From assembly GCA_964520865.1 (NCBI GenBank), contig CAZFOY010000005.1:31925-95924 (forward strand): DNA of 64,000 nt. Direction: 5' to 3'. Source of the stretch: CAVQCT01 sp964520865 (GTDB taxonomy: Bacteria > Zixibacteria > MSB-5A5 > GN15 > FEB-12). The notes under the pieces were generated by a model that was given only the letters and a program-made list of their open reading frames with translations, searched no databases and was not told where the DNA came from. A program made the translations under genes and the position numbers. Each line of letters opens with the position of its first letter. Positions within the stretch are counted from its first letter, which is position 1. Of this stretch, positions 7,779 through 16,409 are shown piece by piece.

Positions 7779-8789
7779 TTACAGCGGCGCTTCCGGGTCC
7801 TTGATTTCCTTCAAATACTCCGCAGATTCCTCAGGCGGTGTCGTGTTGATAAAAATCCCCGAACCGATTTCAAATCCCGCTGAAATCGTCACTTTCGGTA
7901 TGATGATGAAATACCAATGCAGATATCGCGTGTCTTCGTCACCGATGGGTGAAGACCGGATGATATAGTTGTAGTCCGGGTTGTGCAAACCGATATACAG
8001 CTTGCCCATCACCGTGCGGAGGACTCTCGCGAGATCTTCGATCTCTTCGTCAGTTATCGAGACGTAGCTTGCCATATGACGGCGTGGATAGATCCTTGTT
8101 TCGAACGGAGATCTGGCGGCAAACGGACAGAAAGCGACAAAATGATCGGATTCGATCACGATCCTGCTCTTCTGCTTGAGCTCTTCCGCCAGCATGTCAC
8201 AAAACACACAGGTACCGTACTTGTCGTAATGAAGTACCGCCTGGTCGATGGGATACCGGATGTGGGGTGGTACGATAGGCGTCGCGATTATCTGTGAGTG
8301 TGGATGCTCCAGCGACGTCCCGGCGCGTTCACCATGGTTACGAAAGATCATGACCAGATTGATTTTGTCGTTCCTGCTGATATCGATCTGGCGCTGACGA
8401 TAGGCGCGAAGAACCCGGACGACTTCCGGAACTGACATCGTGCCGATCGTCTGATTGTGCAGAGGATGCTCGATCACGACCTCCGCGATGCCGAACCCAT
8501 TCGCCTTGAGGAAACCGCCCACATGCTGCCGTTCCGGACCGGTGTCCGAACGGAGCGCGGCGTACTTGTTCGGGACAACCCGCACCTGCCAATCACCATC
8601 GGAAGGATAGGTGAGAACCGGTGTGACGATATGCTCATCGTTGCCTTTACAGAAAGGGCAATCTGACTTGTAGGGCGGCATTCCACCAGGTTTCGGTCTG
8701 TTCTTGCGAAAATCAGATGGCCGCCCACCGCGCCCGGGAGCCATAATCACCCATTCTTTGGAAGCCTGATTTTGACGGAATTCCGGCAT
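7779..8789 (-). CDS. galT: galactose-1-phosphate uridylyltransferase
   Basis: A 336-residue GalT, which exchanges UMP between UDP-glucose and galactose-1-phosphate in the Leloir pathway. The active-site H-P-H-S-Q (H162-x-H164-x-Q166) is intact, with H164 the expected uridylylated residue. Two cysteine pairs, C44-P-F-C47 and C-V-F-C near residue 195, and an N-H-G-E-R-A-G-T-S-L-E motif agree with the HIT-type GalT fold. A GGAGG site lies seven bases before the ATG. No galK or galE is nearby, so it may serve another nucleotide-sugar route. Confidence 0.93.
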   Translation of the reverse strand: MPEFRQNQASKEWVIMAPGRGGRPSDFRKNRPKPGGMPPYKSDCPFCKGNDEHIVTPVLTYPSDGDWQVRVVPNKYAALRSDTGPERQHVGGFLKANGFGIAEVVIEHPLHNQTIGTMSVPEVVRVLRAYRQRQIDISRNDKINLVMIFRNHGERAGTSLEHPHSQIIATPIVPPHIRYPIDQAVLHYDKYGTCVFCDMLAEELKQKSRIVIESDHFVAFCPFAARSPFETRIYPRRHMASYVSITDEEIEDLARVLRTVMGKLYIGLHNPDYNYIIRSSPIGDEDTRYLHWYFIIIPKVTISAGFEIGSGIFINTTPPEESAEYLKEIKDPEAPL

Positions 8790-8959
8790 GTTATTACCTC
8801 CATGGCCTTGTCAGGCAAAATCTTAACATATAGCTGCGAGAAAAGCGCGTTTTGCCTGCGCGTCAATTAATATACTGTAACACCGATCGTCCCGCCAGGT
8901 TTGGGACTCTTTTCTCGATTTTCTCCGAAAACTCCGCTTGCACAATGAAACTTCACTGA

Positions 8960-8989
8960 GTTTATTATCGTATATTTACGATAATAAAC
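8960..8989. promoter_or_regulatory. perfect 13-bp palindrome, predicted ArsR-type operator of arsM
   Basis: GTTTATTATCGTA (8960-8972) is repeated exactly in inverted form as TACGATAATAAAC (8977-8989) with a four-base spacer. It overlaps the predicted -10 region of arsM; a TTGCAC -35 at 8938-8943 lies 17 bases before TTTATT. AT-rich palindromes with a central CGTA are typical ArsR/SmtB-family operators, so arsenite-responsive repression is the likely role. No regulator is encoded next to it. Confidence 0.7.
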
Positions 8990-9011
8990 CTATGGCAAAG
9001 CGAGGAGACCA

Positions 9012-9848
9012 ATGTCAGAAAGAAGATCTAATGAAGAAATTCGGCAGGCGGTAAGGAAGCAGTACGGCGAGGCAATCACATCGTCATCCGGATGTTGCGG
9101 ATCGGGCAATCTCAAGTCGACTGAGAACGCGACTTCTGAAATGACCAGGCTGGCCGGATACGATCAAAGTGAACTCAGCGGTGTCGCGGGCGAAGTTACT
9201 TCATTCGGCTGCGGCAATCCGATCGCATTTATGGAATTACAGCAAGGCGAGGCCGTTCTCGATCTCGGTTCCGGCGCCGGGCTCGATCTGATTCTTGCTT
9301 CAAAGAAAGTCGGTCCGAACGGAAAGGTGATTGGGCTGGACATGACACCTGAAATGATCGAAACAAGCCGCCGTAACCTGGCCGCAGCCGGGGTAACGAA
9401 TGCTGAAGTTCGCCAGGGAGAAATGGAACAGATGCCGGTAAAGGACGAAGAAGTCGACTGGATCATGTCAAATTGCGTGATAAACCTTTCTCCGGAAAAG
9501 GAAAAGGTCTTCGCCGAGGCATTCCGGGTTCTCAAGCCGGGTGGACGGATCCTTGTTTCGGATATAGTGGCCGGCGATTTGCCGGAGGCGATTCGTAACG
9601 ATCTGCTTTCGTGGGTAGGGTGTATTGCCGGCGCGATCGGTGAAGAAGAATATATACAGATGGTCAAGGATGCCGGTTTCGAAGATGTCAGGATTGTTGA
9701 TCGACTCGATTACACTTCTGAATCTCTAAAGACTCTCGCCGGTGATGCGACTGGTTGCGGCTGCGGATCCTCCCTGCCGGAAAAGCTGATCGCGCAGAAC
9801 GCCGGGCGGATCGCATCGGTCAGACTGCACGCTCGCAAACCGAGATAG
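9012..9848 (+). CDS. arsM: arsenite S-adenosylmethionine methyltransferase
   Basis: A 278-residue ArsM, which methylates As(III) using SAM. The Rossmann motif L-D-L-G-S-G-A-G-L-D is at about residues 83-92. Three cysteines in the positions used by ArsM to bind arsenite are present: C67 (F-G-C-G-N-P), C155 (N-C-V-I-N-L-S) and C204 (W-V-G-C-I-A-G-A). A C-C pair at 28-29 and a C-G-C-G-S near residue 246 are further thiols common in bacterial ArsM. The gene follows a perfect palindrome over its promoter, suggesting induction by arsenite. It is about 50 kb from the arsR operon in the same window. Confidence 0.94.
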   Translation: MSERRSNEEIRQAVRKQYGEAITSSSGCCGSGNLKSTENATSEMTRLAGYDQSELSGVAGEVTSFGCGNPIAFMELQQGEAVLDLGSGAGLDLILASKKVGPNGKVIGLDMTPEMIETSRRNLAAAGVTNAEVRQGEMEQMPVKDEEVDWIMSNCVINLSPEKEKVFAEAFRVLKPGGRILVSDIVAGDLPEAIRNDLLSWVGCIAGAIGEEEYIQMVKDAGFEDVRIVDRLDYTSESLKTLAGDATGCGCGSSLPEKLIAQNAGRIASVRLHARKPR

Positions 9849-9878
9849 TACAACACCACACTCGCCCGATGCAATTGA

Positions 9879-9904
9879 AAGAGGGTGACAATCGTCACCC
9901 TCTT
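9879..9904. terminator. hairpin between convergent arsM and lipoprotein gene
   Basis: An 11-bp perfect stem, AAGAGGGTGAC and its complement, encloses a four-base loop. It lies between two convergent genes, but neither side has a long T-tract, so termination is plausible rather than clear. Confidence 0.5.
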
Positions 9905-9932
9905 GGTGCATTACTCGAGCCGGTAAGATCGA

Positions 9933-10850
9933 TCATCTGCGGTGATGCGCCCCACCTTCAGATGACGGGTGTGAGTGGCCGCCGCTCTCATGTCGCTGTT
10001 GTGCTCTTGGCGCTTCGGCATGTGATCGGTGAGCTGCTCGCTCGCGGTCGACTCTTTGGTGATACTCGCCTCTTGAGACGAGCACTTTCTTTTTGACCGT
10101 TCTCTCGTGGCGGGCCACGACCTTCTGCTGCTCGGCATGCAAGTTCATCCGTTTATAGTCCCGTTGCCCCATATGCACCGGACGGGTCTCGTTTTTCACG
10201 ACCGCCACCTTGTTCGATGTGTGTTGGCGGACAACTCCGAGGTCCGGCTGATGTCCGAAGTCATGCGCTCGGTCCATGTGCGGAGCATCAGGTCTGGATC
10301 CGACCCGGTACCGGCCGATGTTTTCCCGGCCGAAGTCCTTCAACTTGACGACCGTCCAGGCCCGGGAATCATGGTCGGCCCATGGTTCCGACCAGCTCAT
10401 GCCATCAGGCGGGATAGGCGCCCACGCGCTATAATCTCCCCAGGTATCCCACTCGACTCGGGCCGGTGACCAGGTGTCGCCCGGGACCCAGAACCATCCT
10501 ATGCCGTCACGATATCCCCATTCCCCGTAATGGTAAACGAGCCATCCGTAAGGTTCATAGGAGACCCAAGCCCAGTCCGGATCGGACCAGGCCCAATGGC
10601 CATAGTCGAACGGCGCCCAGCCGGGCGTTACCCACGGCTGCCAGACTCGTCCGTACGGCTGAACATTGATCCAGTCGCCGTAACCGGACAGATAGGTAAC
10701 ATCGCTTCCATTGTATTCGGCGCCGGAGTCGACCTGTGCGTCGTTCACGAACCCACTACACCCTGAGAACAGAAAGACAGCCGCTGTGAGCGCCGTGAGG
10801 CCCAATAGGAGCCTTGGCTTGCTCGGTAGAATCTTAATTGCTGCTTTCAT
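9933..10850 (-). CDS. tryptophan-rich lipoprotein (DUF6600-like)
   Basis: A 305-residue predicted lipoprotein: basic N-terminus, hydrophobic core and lipobox L-F-S-G-C with the cysteine at residue 31. Residues about 55-155 are built of aromatic repeats (Y-G-D-W, V-W-Q-P-W-V, G-W-A-P-F-D, Y-G-H-W-A-W, W-V-S-Y-E-P-Y-G-W, W-F-W-V-P-G-D-T-W-S-P-A) that match the DUF6600-type proteins found in FCB and acidobacterial genomes. The C-terminal third is rich in His, Arg and Lys and looks disordered. Function is unknown. An 8+8 palindrome lies about 60 bases upstream of the start. Confidence 0.8.
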   Translation of the reverse strand: MKAAIKILPSKPRLLLGLTALTAAVFLFSGCSGFVNDAQVDSGAEYNGSDVTYLSGYGDWINVQPYGRVWQPWVTPGWAPFDYGHWAWSDPDWAWVSYEPYGWLVYHYGEWGYRDGIGWFWVPGDTWSPARVEWDTWGDYSAWAPIPPDGMSWSEPWADHDSRAWTVVKLKDFGRENIGRYRVGSRPDAPHMDRAHDFGHQPDLGVVRQHTSNKVAVVKNETRPVHMGQRDYKRMNLHAEQQKVVARHERTVKKKVLVSRGEYHQRVDRERAAHRSHAEAPRAQQRHESGGHSHPSSEGGAHHRR

Positions 10851-10910
10851 TTCTTACCTCGATTCTTTCCATTTCGAGTTGCACCTGTTAAAACAATTTT
10901 GAAGGGTCCA

Positions 10911-10927
10911 ATGTTGCATTGCAACAT
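10911..10927. promoter_or_regulatory. palindrome upstream of the DUF6600-like gene
   Basis: ATGTTGCA and TGCAACAT flank a single T, a 17-base near-perfect dyad that looks like a dimeric regulator site. It sits 61 bases before the lipoprotein start codon. The bound factor is unknown. Confidence 0.4.
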
Positions 10928-11102
10928 AACTCTTTCTTGGCGATGCAATCCGGCGGGACGAGCGATTGAGATTTGCGGAACAAAAGTCGCGCCTCGCAGG
11001 TTACCTAAGATGGTGTAGACAGGCCCATTTTACTCGCCTGACAAAAGTGTATGCCGACAGATCCAAACCGAAAGTAAGCGCTGAATACAGCGCCGTGAAT
11101 TC

Positions 11103-11717
11103 ATGAGTATCCTCTGGTCAAAGTTGGCCCTCATAGCCATTACCGTATATTTCCTGGTTCGCCTCGGGCCGCTCTTCGTGAATTGGTACCGAAGATCCGG
11201 GGGGGAGATCCTCGATCATCCGTCGGGACTGTTTCAACATCTCCCGCACGTCGCGATGTTGCTTCATTCGCTACTGGCGCTGTGCGTGATGATAGATCTG
11301 AATCCCCTCCCGTTCCTTCCCGATACGCAACTCACGCAGAAACTGAACGGTCCCGCACCGGAGATGATATCGATAGCCGGTCTACTCTAATATATAGCCG
11401 CGAACATCAACCGATGGCGATCGGTTAGGGAATTGAAGGAGTCGTTCGAAAAGGAGGTGATCATCAAAAGCGATCACCATCTGATTACTTCAGGACCATA
11501 CCAGTTCTTCCGTCATCCTATCTACGTCGGGAATATCTTTGCCGAATTAAGCATCGGCGTGACATTGATGTACTGGCCGCTGATCTTGTTTCCCCTGATA
11601 ATCAGCTTCCCCCTCTGGCATTTGCGGGTCATGAAAGAGGAACAGATGCTGGTGCGCAACTATCCGGTCGAGTATCGGGACTATATCTGCTGTGTGAAGA
11701 GATGGGGCTTCTTCTAG
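11103..11717 (+). pseudogene. isoprenylcysteine carboxyl methyltransferase family gene with in-frame stop
   Basis: Two open stretches in the same frame are separated by a single TAA at 11388-11390. The first encodes two hydrophobic helices (S-K-L-A-L-I-A-I-T-V-Y-F-L-V-R). The second carries the ICMT/PEMT-type C-terminal signature H-H-L-I-T-S-G-P-Y-Q-F-F-R-H-P-I-Y-V-G-N, then two helices and E-E-Q-M-L-V-R-N-Y-P-V-E-Y-R-D-Y. Reading through the stop gives one continuous protein of about 204 residues with the expected spacing. It may be a recent pseudogene, a sequencing error, or a split gene with restart at TTG 11433. The end overlaps the convergent TPR gene by four bases. Confidence 0.7.
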
Positions 11718-12667
11718 GGCTTTCCCTGTGTTTTCTGAGCATTGTATGCCTGCCGGAGTATATCCAGCATGCGGAATCCAAGCGTTGAGTCGACACTGAA
11801 CAACTTCTGCAACGTGCTGTCGCTTTGAGGGATCTTTCCTCCCAGGCTGTAGGCAACCCCGAGCGAGACCATTGCCGGATAGAAAGTGCTGTCGACGTCG
11901 ATCGCCTGCTTGAATCGCTCGATGGCTTCGGGATACTGCTTCTGTCGGAGATAGACCATCCCGAGTAGTTGAGCGCACTCTTTGTGCTTCGGATTAATCT
12001 TCAACGCCGTCTTGAAGCTCGCTATAGCGCTGTCCATATCTCCGAGATTGCGTTGTACCGTTCCCATGCGATAATAGACATCATCGGTTCGCATCCCCAA
12101 TTGCGTGGATCTCCGGAAATAGACAAGGGCCGTGTCGTAGTTTTCGGCCGCGGCATAAGCGTTGGCGAGGCTATACGCGACGGTCGCGTTTTTCGGTTGC
12201 TTCAGCACCGCCCGACTCAGCAGATCGATCGCCTTGCTGGTCCGTCCCACTTTGGAGTATTCCTGGCCGAGATTCGTCATGTACAGGGCGTTGCCGGAGT
12301 CATACTTCAAAGCTTCTTCATAGTACTTGATCGCTTCTCCGGAGTTGCCGGCATCGCTGGCCATGACAGCCAGATTGTTGCATATCTGGGGATCGCTGCT
12401 GTCGATCTGGTAAGCGCGATCAAAATATGCTTTCGCCTGTTTCTGATCCCCGAGGGCGGAGTAGATTACCCCAAGGTTCTTTATGGACAGGAAGTTGTCT
12501 TTATCGAGTCGAAGCGCCGCGAGGAAGGCCGTTCTTGCCGTCTTGTAGTCGTTGTGAATCATCGCCTTCCCCCCCCTGGTCAGGTAGATAGAAACCGAAT
12601 CCTGGGCGATGGCTCTGGTGCTGAGACCCACGAAAAGCAGTACTGTAACTAAGATAAATCGGCGCAT
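11714..12667 (-). CDS. secreted tetratricopeptide-repeat protein
   Basis: A 317-residue protein with a signal peptide (residues 1-21, ending R-A-I-A) and about eight tandem TPR units from residue 30 to 290, recognisable by the spaced A-x-x-x-L-G-x-x-Y, A-x-x-x-Y-x-x-A and D-P pattern. TPR arrays bind other proteins; no catalytic domain is present. The ATG at 12667 has GGAG six bases upstream and starts directly at the signal peptide; a longer frame upstream is not supported. It probably acts in the periplasm. Partners are unknown, and neighbours give no hint. Confidence 0.85.
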   Translation of the reverse strand: MRRFILVTVLLFVGLSTRAIAQDSVSIYLTRGGKAMIHNDYKTARTAFLAALRLDKDNFLSIKNLGVIYSALGDQKQAKAYFDRAYQIDSSDPQICNNLAVMASDAGNSGEAIKYYEEALKYDSGNALYMTNLGQEYSKVGRTSKAIDLLSRAVLKQPKNATVAYSLANAYAAAENYDTALVYFRRSTQLGMRTDDVYYRMGTVQRNLGDMDSAIASFKTALKINPKHKECAQLLGMVYLRQKQYPEAIERFKQAIDVDSTFYPAMVSLGVAYSLGGKIPQSDSTLQKLFSVDSTLGFRMLDILRQAYNAQKTQGKP

Positions 12668-12752
12668 AAATCTCCTATCGGTTATACAGCGACTATAATA
12701 ACTCTTTCCCGAATTCAGGTCAACACTGCCGACAGGCGGCCGAGCCGACCGG

Positions 12753-13304
12753 CTACATTTCGAAATCAACCGGCAGCATATCGTAGAAGTGGAAGACGGA
12801 GCAGAAGTTATCTCCCGGGCCGAACCCTGCCTGCGAGATCAGCTGTATTTTCCCGGTGTCGGATTTGACGAAGGTCGAAACGCCCGGCTGCGGGCCGCCT
12901 TTTTCGTTCTCAAAACCGAGGTCACGGTTAAAACTGCTTCCTTTGGCCGAGTACATCTTGAAATTCCATTTCCGCTGAGCGGCGAATTTCCGCTGCACGG
13001 CCGGATCGTCCGGGCTTACGACGGCAAAGCCGGCCTTCTTCTCGATATGCTTGAAGATGCCGTTGTAACCGTCGGCCCACATCGTACAATAAGGACAGGA
13101 TTTCCCCATGTTGTGGACCAGTACCAGATACTTCTTCTTCCCGAACAACTTCGAAAGTTTGACCTTACGTCCGCCCGGGACAAGAAAGGTGTAGTCTTCG
13201 ATCGGGCGCTTGAGCGACGTCTTTCGGAGGTCGGCCAGTTCCTTGTTCAGGTTCATGATGCGATGCTCGAGGCGTTCGATTCGTTTTTGATTTTTCGGCG
13301 CCAT
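12753..13304 (-). CDS. DUF899 family thioredoxin-like protein
   Basis: A 183-residue protein of the DUF899 family, thioredoxin-fold proteins of unknown substrate. It has an N-terminal coiled helix (R-I-E-R-L-E-H-R-I-M-N-L-N-K-E-L), the strand Y-L-V-L-V-H-N-M-G and the active-site-like C-P-Y-C-T-M-W-A-D-G-Y-N-G near residues 70-83. The C-x-x-C could act in thiol redox chemistry. AAGGAG lies about 12 bases before the ATG. A perfect TATAAT -10 box lies at 13348-13353 on this strand. No signal peptide, so likely cytoplasmic. Confidence 0.85.
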   Translation of the reverse strand: MAPKNQKRIERLEHRIMNLNKELADLRKTSLKRPIEDYTFLVPGGRKVKLSKLFGKKKYLVLVHNMGKSCPYCTMWADGYNGIFKHIEKKAGFAVVSPDDPAVQRKFAAQRKWNFKMYSAKGSSFNRDLGFENEKGGPQPGVSTFVKSDTGKIQLISQAGFGPGDNFCSVFHFYDMLPVDFEM

Positions 13305-13516
13305 AGCTCTGCATGCTCCTTATGGTTAATTGAGTTAAATCTGAATCATTATACGGCCGGTTGGCGGCGGGGTTTGAACCTGGCTGCGGCGAACTGAGGG
13401 GCCGTCGGGTCGTTTCTTCTGCGGAGGACCCTGAAGCCGAAAGTGCAACGGCTCACCTGTCGGCGAACCGATCAGCGTTAAAGTGAAAACTCAAAGACGC
13501 TTAAAAGAAGGGTAAT

Positions 13517-13540
13517 TTCCAATTCTTCCGTGAATTGGAA
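13517..13540 (-). terminator. hairpin downstream of rex
   Basis: A nine-bp perfect stem, TTCCAATTC with GAATTGGAA, around a six-base loop, ending 12 bases past the rex stop. On the rex strand a weak T-rich run (CTTCTTTT) follows, so it is a modest intrinsic terminator. Confidence 0.45.
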
Positions 13541-13551
13541 GAGCAGTATAC

Positions 13552-14214
13552 TTATTTCGCTTTCTTTGGTGTATGATTGTTCATCATCGCGAAAGAAAGA
13601 TACTCGAGCTCCATCGACATGTTCTCGTTGCGCAGATAAACGTTCGGGGGAACCCGCAGGTTGATCGGAGCGAAATTCAAAATCGCCTTAACCCCTGCCC
13701 GACAGATGTCATCGACAATATACTGGGCCACCGTCGCAGGAACGGCCAGGATGACGATCTCGATACCGCAATCACGGATCTCCGTCTCGAGATTGGCGAT
13801 GTCCGATACCGTGATCCCTTTGTGATTGGATCCTATCTTCCGCTGATCGTTATCGAACACCTTGATGATGCTGAAGCCCTGCTTGGCAAACTCTTTGTAA
13901 CTGACGAGCGCCGATCCAATATTACCAACGCCGATAAGCGCAACCTTCCATTCCCTATTGATGCCGAGGATATCGGCGATCTTCTGCTTGAGTTCGGCTA
14001 CGTTGTATCCCAGACCGCGCGTTCCGAAGGACCCGAAGAACGAGAGGTCCTTTCTGACCTGGGCCGGAGTGAGTTTCTCCCGCTTGGCCAACTCCTTGGA
14101 TGACACCGTCTCGTAGTTTTCCTTTTCAAGCAGCGACAATGTGCGGTAGTACATTGACAACCGATGGATCGTTGACTCTGAGATGCGCTTGGACATACTA
14201 CTGCTTAAAGGCAC
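13552..14214 (-). CDS. rex: redox-sensing transcriptional repressor Rex
   Basis: A 220-residue Rex protein, a repressor that senses the NADH/NAD ratio. The N-terminal winged helix contains the DNA-recognition region V-R-K-D-L-S-F-F-G-S-F-G-T-R-G-L-G-Y (about 53-70), and the Rossmann NAD(H) site is G-V-G-N-I-G (about 95-100). The C-terminal swapped helix is intact. The start is a GTG at 14214 with AAAGGAG about 11 bases upstream; an ATG six codons later is an alternative. A Rex-type operator lies 46 bases upstream, so the gene probably represses itself. alr lies upstream on the same strand. Confidence 0.95.
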   Translation of the reverse strand: MPLSSSMSKRISESTIHRLSMYYRTLSLLEKENYETVSSKELAKREKLTPAQVRKDLSFFGSFGTRGLGYNVAELKQKIADILGINREWKVALIGVGNIGSALVSYKEFAKQGFSIIKVFDNDQRKIGSNHKGITVSDIANLETEIRDCGIEIVILAVPATVAQYIVDDICRAGVKAILNFAPINLRVPPNVYLRNENMSMELEYLSFAMMNNHTPKKAK

Positions 14215-14259
14215 TTTTAGATGAACTCCTTTGCCTGGTTATCGGCAGCTTTTTCTGAC

Positions 14260-14277
14260 ATGTGAAATGCTTCACAA
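14260..14277. promoter_or_regulatory. Rex operator
   Basis: ATGTGAA-ATGC-TTCACAA matches the Rex consensus TTGTGAA-N4-TTCACAA at 13 of 14 half-site positions. It lies in the leader of rex itself, between alr and rex, which indicates autoregulation by the redox state. Confidence 0.8.
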
Positions 14278-14417
14278 GAAATTATATCTTTTTGTCACAA
14301 TTCTGTCAAGAAAAATCTCCCCGCAGGCGTCGGAAGCCAATTGTATCCTATTACAATGTAATTCGTTACATGACAGTTATCAGGGCAATAGAGAGCGGAT
14401 TACTCGCCCAATCGAAA

Positions 14418-15572
14418 TCAGGCGACAATTTGGCGAGGAAGTTGCCCGGAAAGTCGGGCAAGAACTTCATAGTTGATGCTGTTGGCCCACCCGGCCAGTT
14501 GCTCGGCGGAAATTGTCTCGCTGTGACTCTGGCCGATCAGAACGGCCTCCGCTTCGAGGTTCACCTGGTGGATGTCCGTAACATCTATCATTGTGATATC
14601 CATACAGATACGCCCACGCACCGGTGCCCGCTTACCCTGTACCAGAACATAAGCCTGATTGGACAACGCTCTCGAGTAGCCGTCGTAGTAGCCAACCGGC
14701 AGAATGCCCAGCCTGGTGGCCGAAGTTGTCCGGTAGGTGCAGCCGTACCCGATGAAAGCATCCGGCGGTAGCGACTTCAGCTGGGTGATGCGTGCTTTCC
14801 AGGCAAGTACCGGGGTGAAGATGCTGTTCTCTCCACCACGGAGTCGGTACGAGACATAGGTTTCCTTGGATGGCCAGTGACCGTATACGGAGATGCCGGG
14901 GCGGACCATTTCGAAATGCGTCTTCTTGAAAAGAATCGTCGCCGCCGATGAAGCAGTGTGTCGGATGGCCGGCTTGATGCGAAGCGCCTCCAGTTTCTTG
15001 ACCATCTGCTTGAACAACTTCAACTGGTGCTCGGCGTACTCATGACTTGTCGTATCTTCGATATTGGCAAAATGCGTGTAGGCGGCATAAGGCTTCTGCA
15101 GTGACTCGAACTTGCGATAGATCTCGGCAAGCGGTGGAAGTTCCTCTTCGCTGAGTCCCTGACGATTGGTACCGGTTTCGAGCTTGAGATGAGTCTTGAT
15201 CTGACGCCCGTGCTGGTCGCCAAGCTCTCCCAATTTCTGTAAAAACTCACGGTTGAACACAGCCGGCTCAAGATCATACTCGAACACAGCGTCGGTGTCA
15301 TCCAGAAGCACCGGACCGAGTACGAGGATATTCTTCTTCCATCCTGCGGCACGGCACTGGGCGCCTTCTTCGACCGAGTGCACCGTGAGGTATCCGACCG
15401 CGTCGTTGTCGGCAACCATGCGAACGATCTCTTTGAGCCCGTGACCGTAGGCATTTCCTTTGACCGATATTGCGAGAATCTTCCCCGGCGCAAGCGTGGC
15501 AAGCGAATGAATATTGCCCGCCAGAGCCGATCGAGACAGCTCTATCCAACTTAGTTTCCTGGATCCTTCCAT
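14418..15572 (-). CDS. alr: alanine racemase
   Basis: A 384-residue PLP enzyme that makes D-alanine for peptidoglycan. The PLP lysine lies in A-I-S-V-K-G-N-A-Y-G-H-G (K38), the catalytic tyrosine region is G-Y-G-C-T-Y-R-T (about 275-282), and the substrate loop R-G-R-I-C-M-D near residue 320 is normal. Both the barrel and the C-terminal beta domain are complete. It is followed by rex after a 203-base gap that contains the Rex operator, so the two may share a transcript only in part. Confidence 0.95.
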   Translation of the reverse strand: MEGSRKLSWIELSRSALAGNIHSLATLAPGKILAISVKGNAYGHGLKEIVRMVADNDAVGYLTVHSVEEGAQCRAAGWKKNILVLGPVLLDDTDAVFEYDLEPAVFNREFLQKLGELGDQHGRQIKTHLKLETGTNRQGLSEEELPPLAEIYRKFESLQKPYAAYTHFANIEDTTSHEYAEHQLKLFKQMVKKLEALRIKPAIRHTASSAATILFKKTHFEMVRPGISVYGHWPSKETYVSYRLRGGENSIFTPVLAWKARITQLKSLPPDAFIGYGCTYRTTSATRLGILPVGYYDGYSRALSNQAYVLVQGKRAPVRGRICMDITMIDVTDIHQVNLEAEAVLIGQSHSETISAEQLAGWANSINYEVLARLSGQLPRQIVA

Positions 15573-15670
15573 GCTGAACCTATAACGACCGTGGTCCCGA
15601 CTTCCAACTAAAAGATTCTTCTGTCTTTATCATCAGCAGTATTATACCCCGGAGCAACCATGAGAGCGGA

Positions 15671-15699
15671 TAAAAAGAAAGCCCGGATTCCGGGCTTTC
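15671..15699 (-). terminator. intrinsic terminator after the rubrerythrin-like gene
   Basis: A ten-bp perfect stem, GAAAGCCCGG with CCGGGCTTTC, and a three-base loop, followed on the minus strand by TTTTTA. It ends the leftward ferritin-like gene 24 bases after its stop. Confidence 0.85.
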
Positions 15700-15722
15700 G
15701 AATTCATCTATCGACCTGTCTG

Positions 15723-16208
15723 CTACCTGTACTTCTTGCGCATCTCGTCGATAATCCGCATGTGTCCTTCTTCGAACCCGGAGAGCTGTTCGAACATCTT
15801 TCGGCCTTCGGGCGTATCCACTTTGTCCTTCGCCGCATCGAACAACTCATGCGCTTCTTTTTCCAGTCTGAAAGCGATATCCAGAATAGCCTTCATCGAA
15901 CCGGCCGAGACCACCTCATCGATCAGCTCCCGATGTTGTTCGCTCATTTCTTCGGTAATCTCCGGCAAACCCTCCTGTTTGAGGATGTCGGCGGTGCTGA
16001 TCCATTTCTCGCTTCGCACCAGCGAATCGAACTGCCGCTCCAGAATATGAAAGTGATCTTTCTCTTCGAGGGCGAGTTTCTCGAGCACATCCTTATGTTC
16101 GGCGGCCTGGTTCTTGCGCGATGCCTCCCGGTAAAAGACATAACTGGCCACTTCGGACTGGATACCGGCGGTCAGGGCCGACAGGGTATCGGGGTGGACA
16201 GGTGACAT
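15723..16208 (-). CDS. rubrerythrin-type ferritin-like protein
   Basis: A 161-residue four-helix protein with the spaced carboxylate/histidine pattern of a di-iron rubrerythrin domain: E-V-A-S-Y-V-F-Y-R-E in helix 1, E-E-K-D-H-F-H-I-L in helix 2, E-K-E-A-H-E-L-F in helix 3 and E-E-G-H-M-R-I-I in helix 4. It lacks the C-terminal rubredoxin Cys4 domain. Such proteins often reduce peroxide or store iron. The ATG at 16208 follows a weak AAGGAACC site. It stands alone with its own terminator. Confidence 0.85.
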   Translation of the reverse strand: MSPVHPDTLSALTAGIQSEVASYVFYREASRKNQAAEHKDVLEKLALEEKDHFHILERQFDSLVRSEKWISTADILKQEGLPEITEEMSEQHRELIDEVVSAGSMKAILDIAFRLEKEAHELFDAAKDKVDTPEGRKMFEQLSGFEEGHMRIIDEMRKKYR

Positions 16209-16409
16209 AGGCTTGGTTCCTTAAACAGATAAGTTTACTCTTCTTGACTGACGATAAAGTTACAAATTTCACAAAGTTTGTCAAGCGTCTATCGGGGGAA
16301 TCTGGCCCGAACCGACCATGATCCGGTGCAGTTCGAGTGCGCCGCAGGCCGATCCGGCAAGATTTCTCTTGCACCTTTCCTCCCAAAGTTGGTTTATTCG
16401 ATCAAAGCA

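Noticed and set aside
13360..13420. GGTTTGAACC-like sequence reminiscent of a tRNA T-arm
   Set aside because: No acceptor, D- or anticodon arm can be folded around it on either strand.
16257..16274. Weak Rex-like site upstream of the rubrerythrin-like gene
   Set aside because: Only one half (TTCACAA) matches; the other half agrees at three of seven positions, too weak to support.
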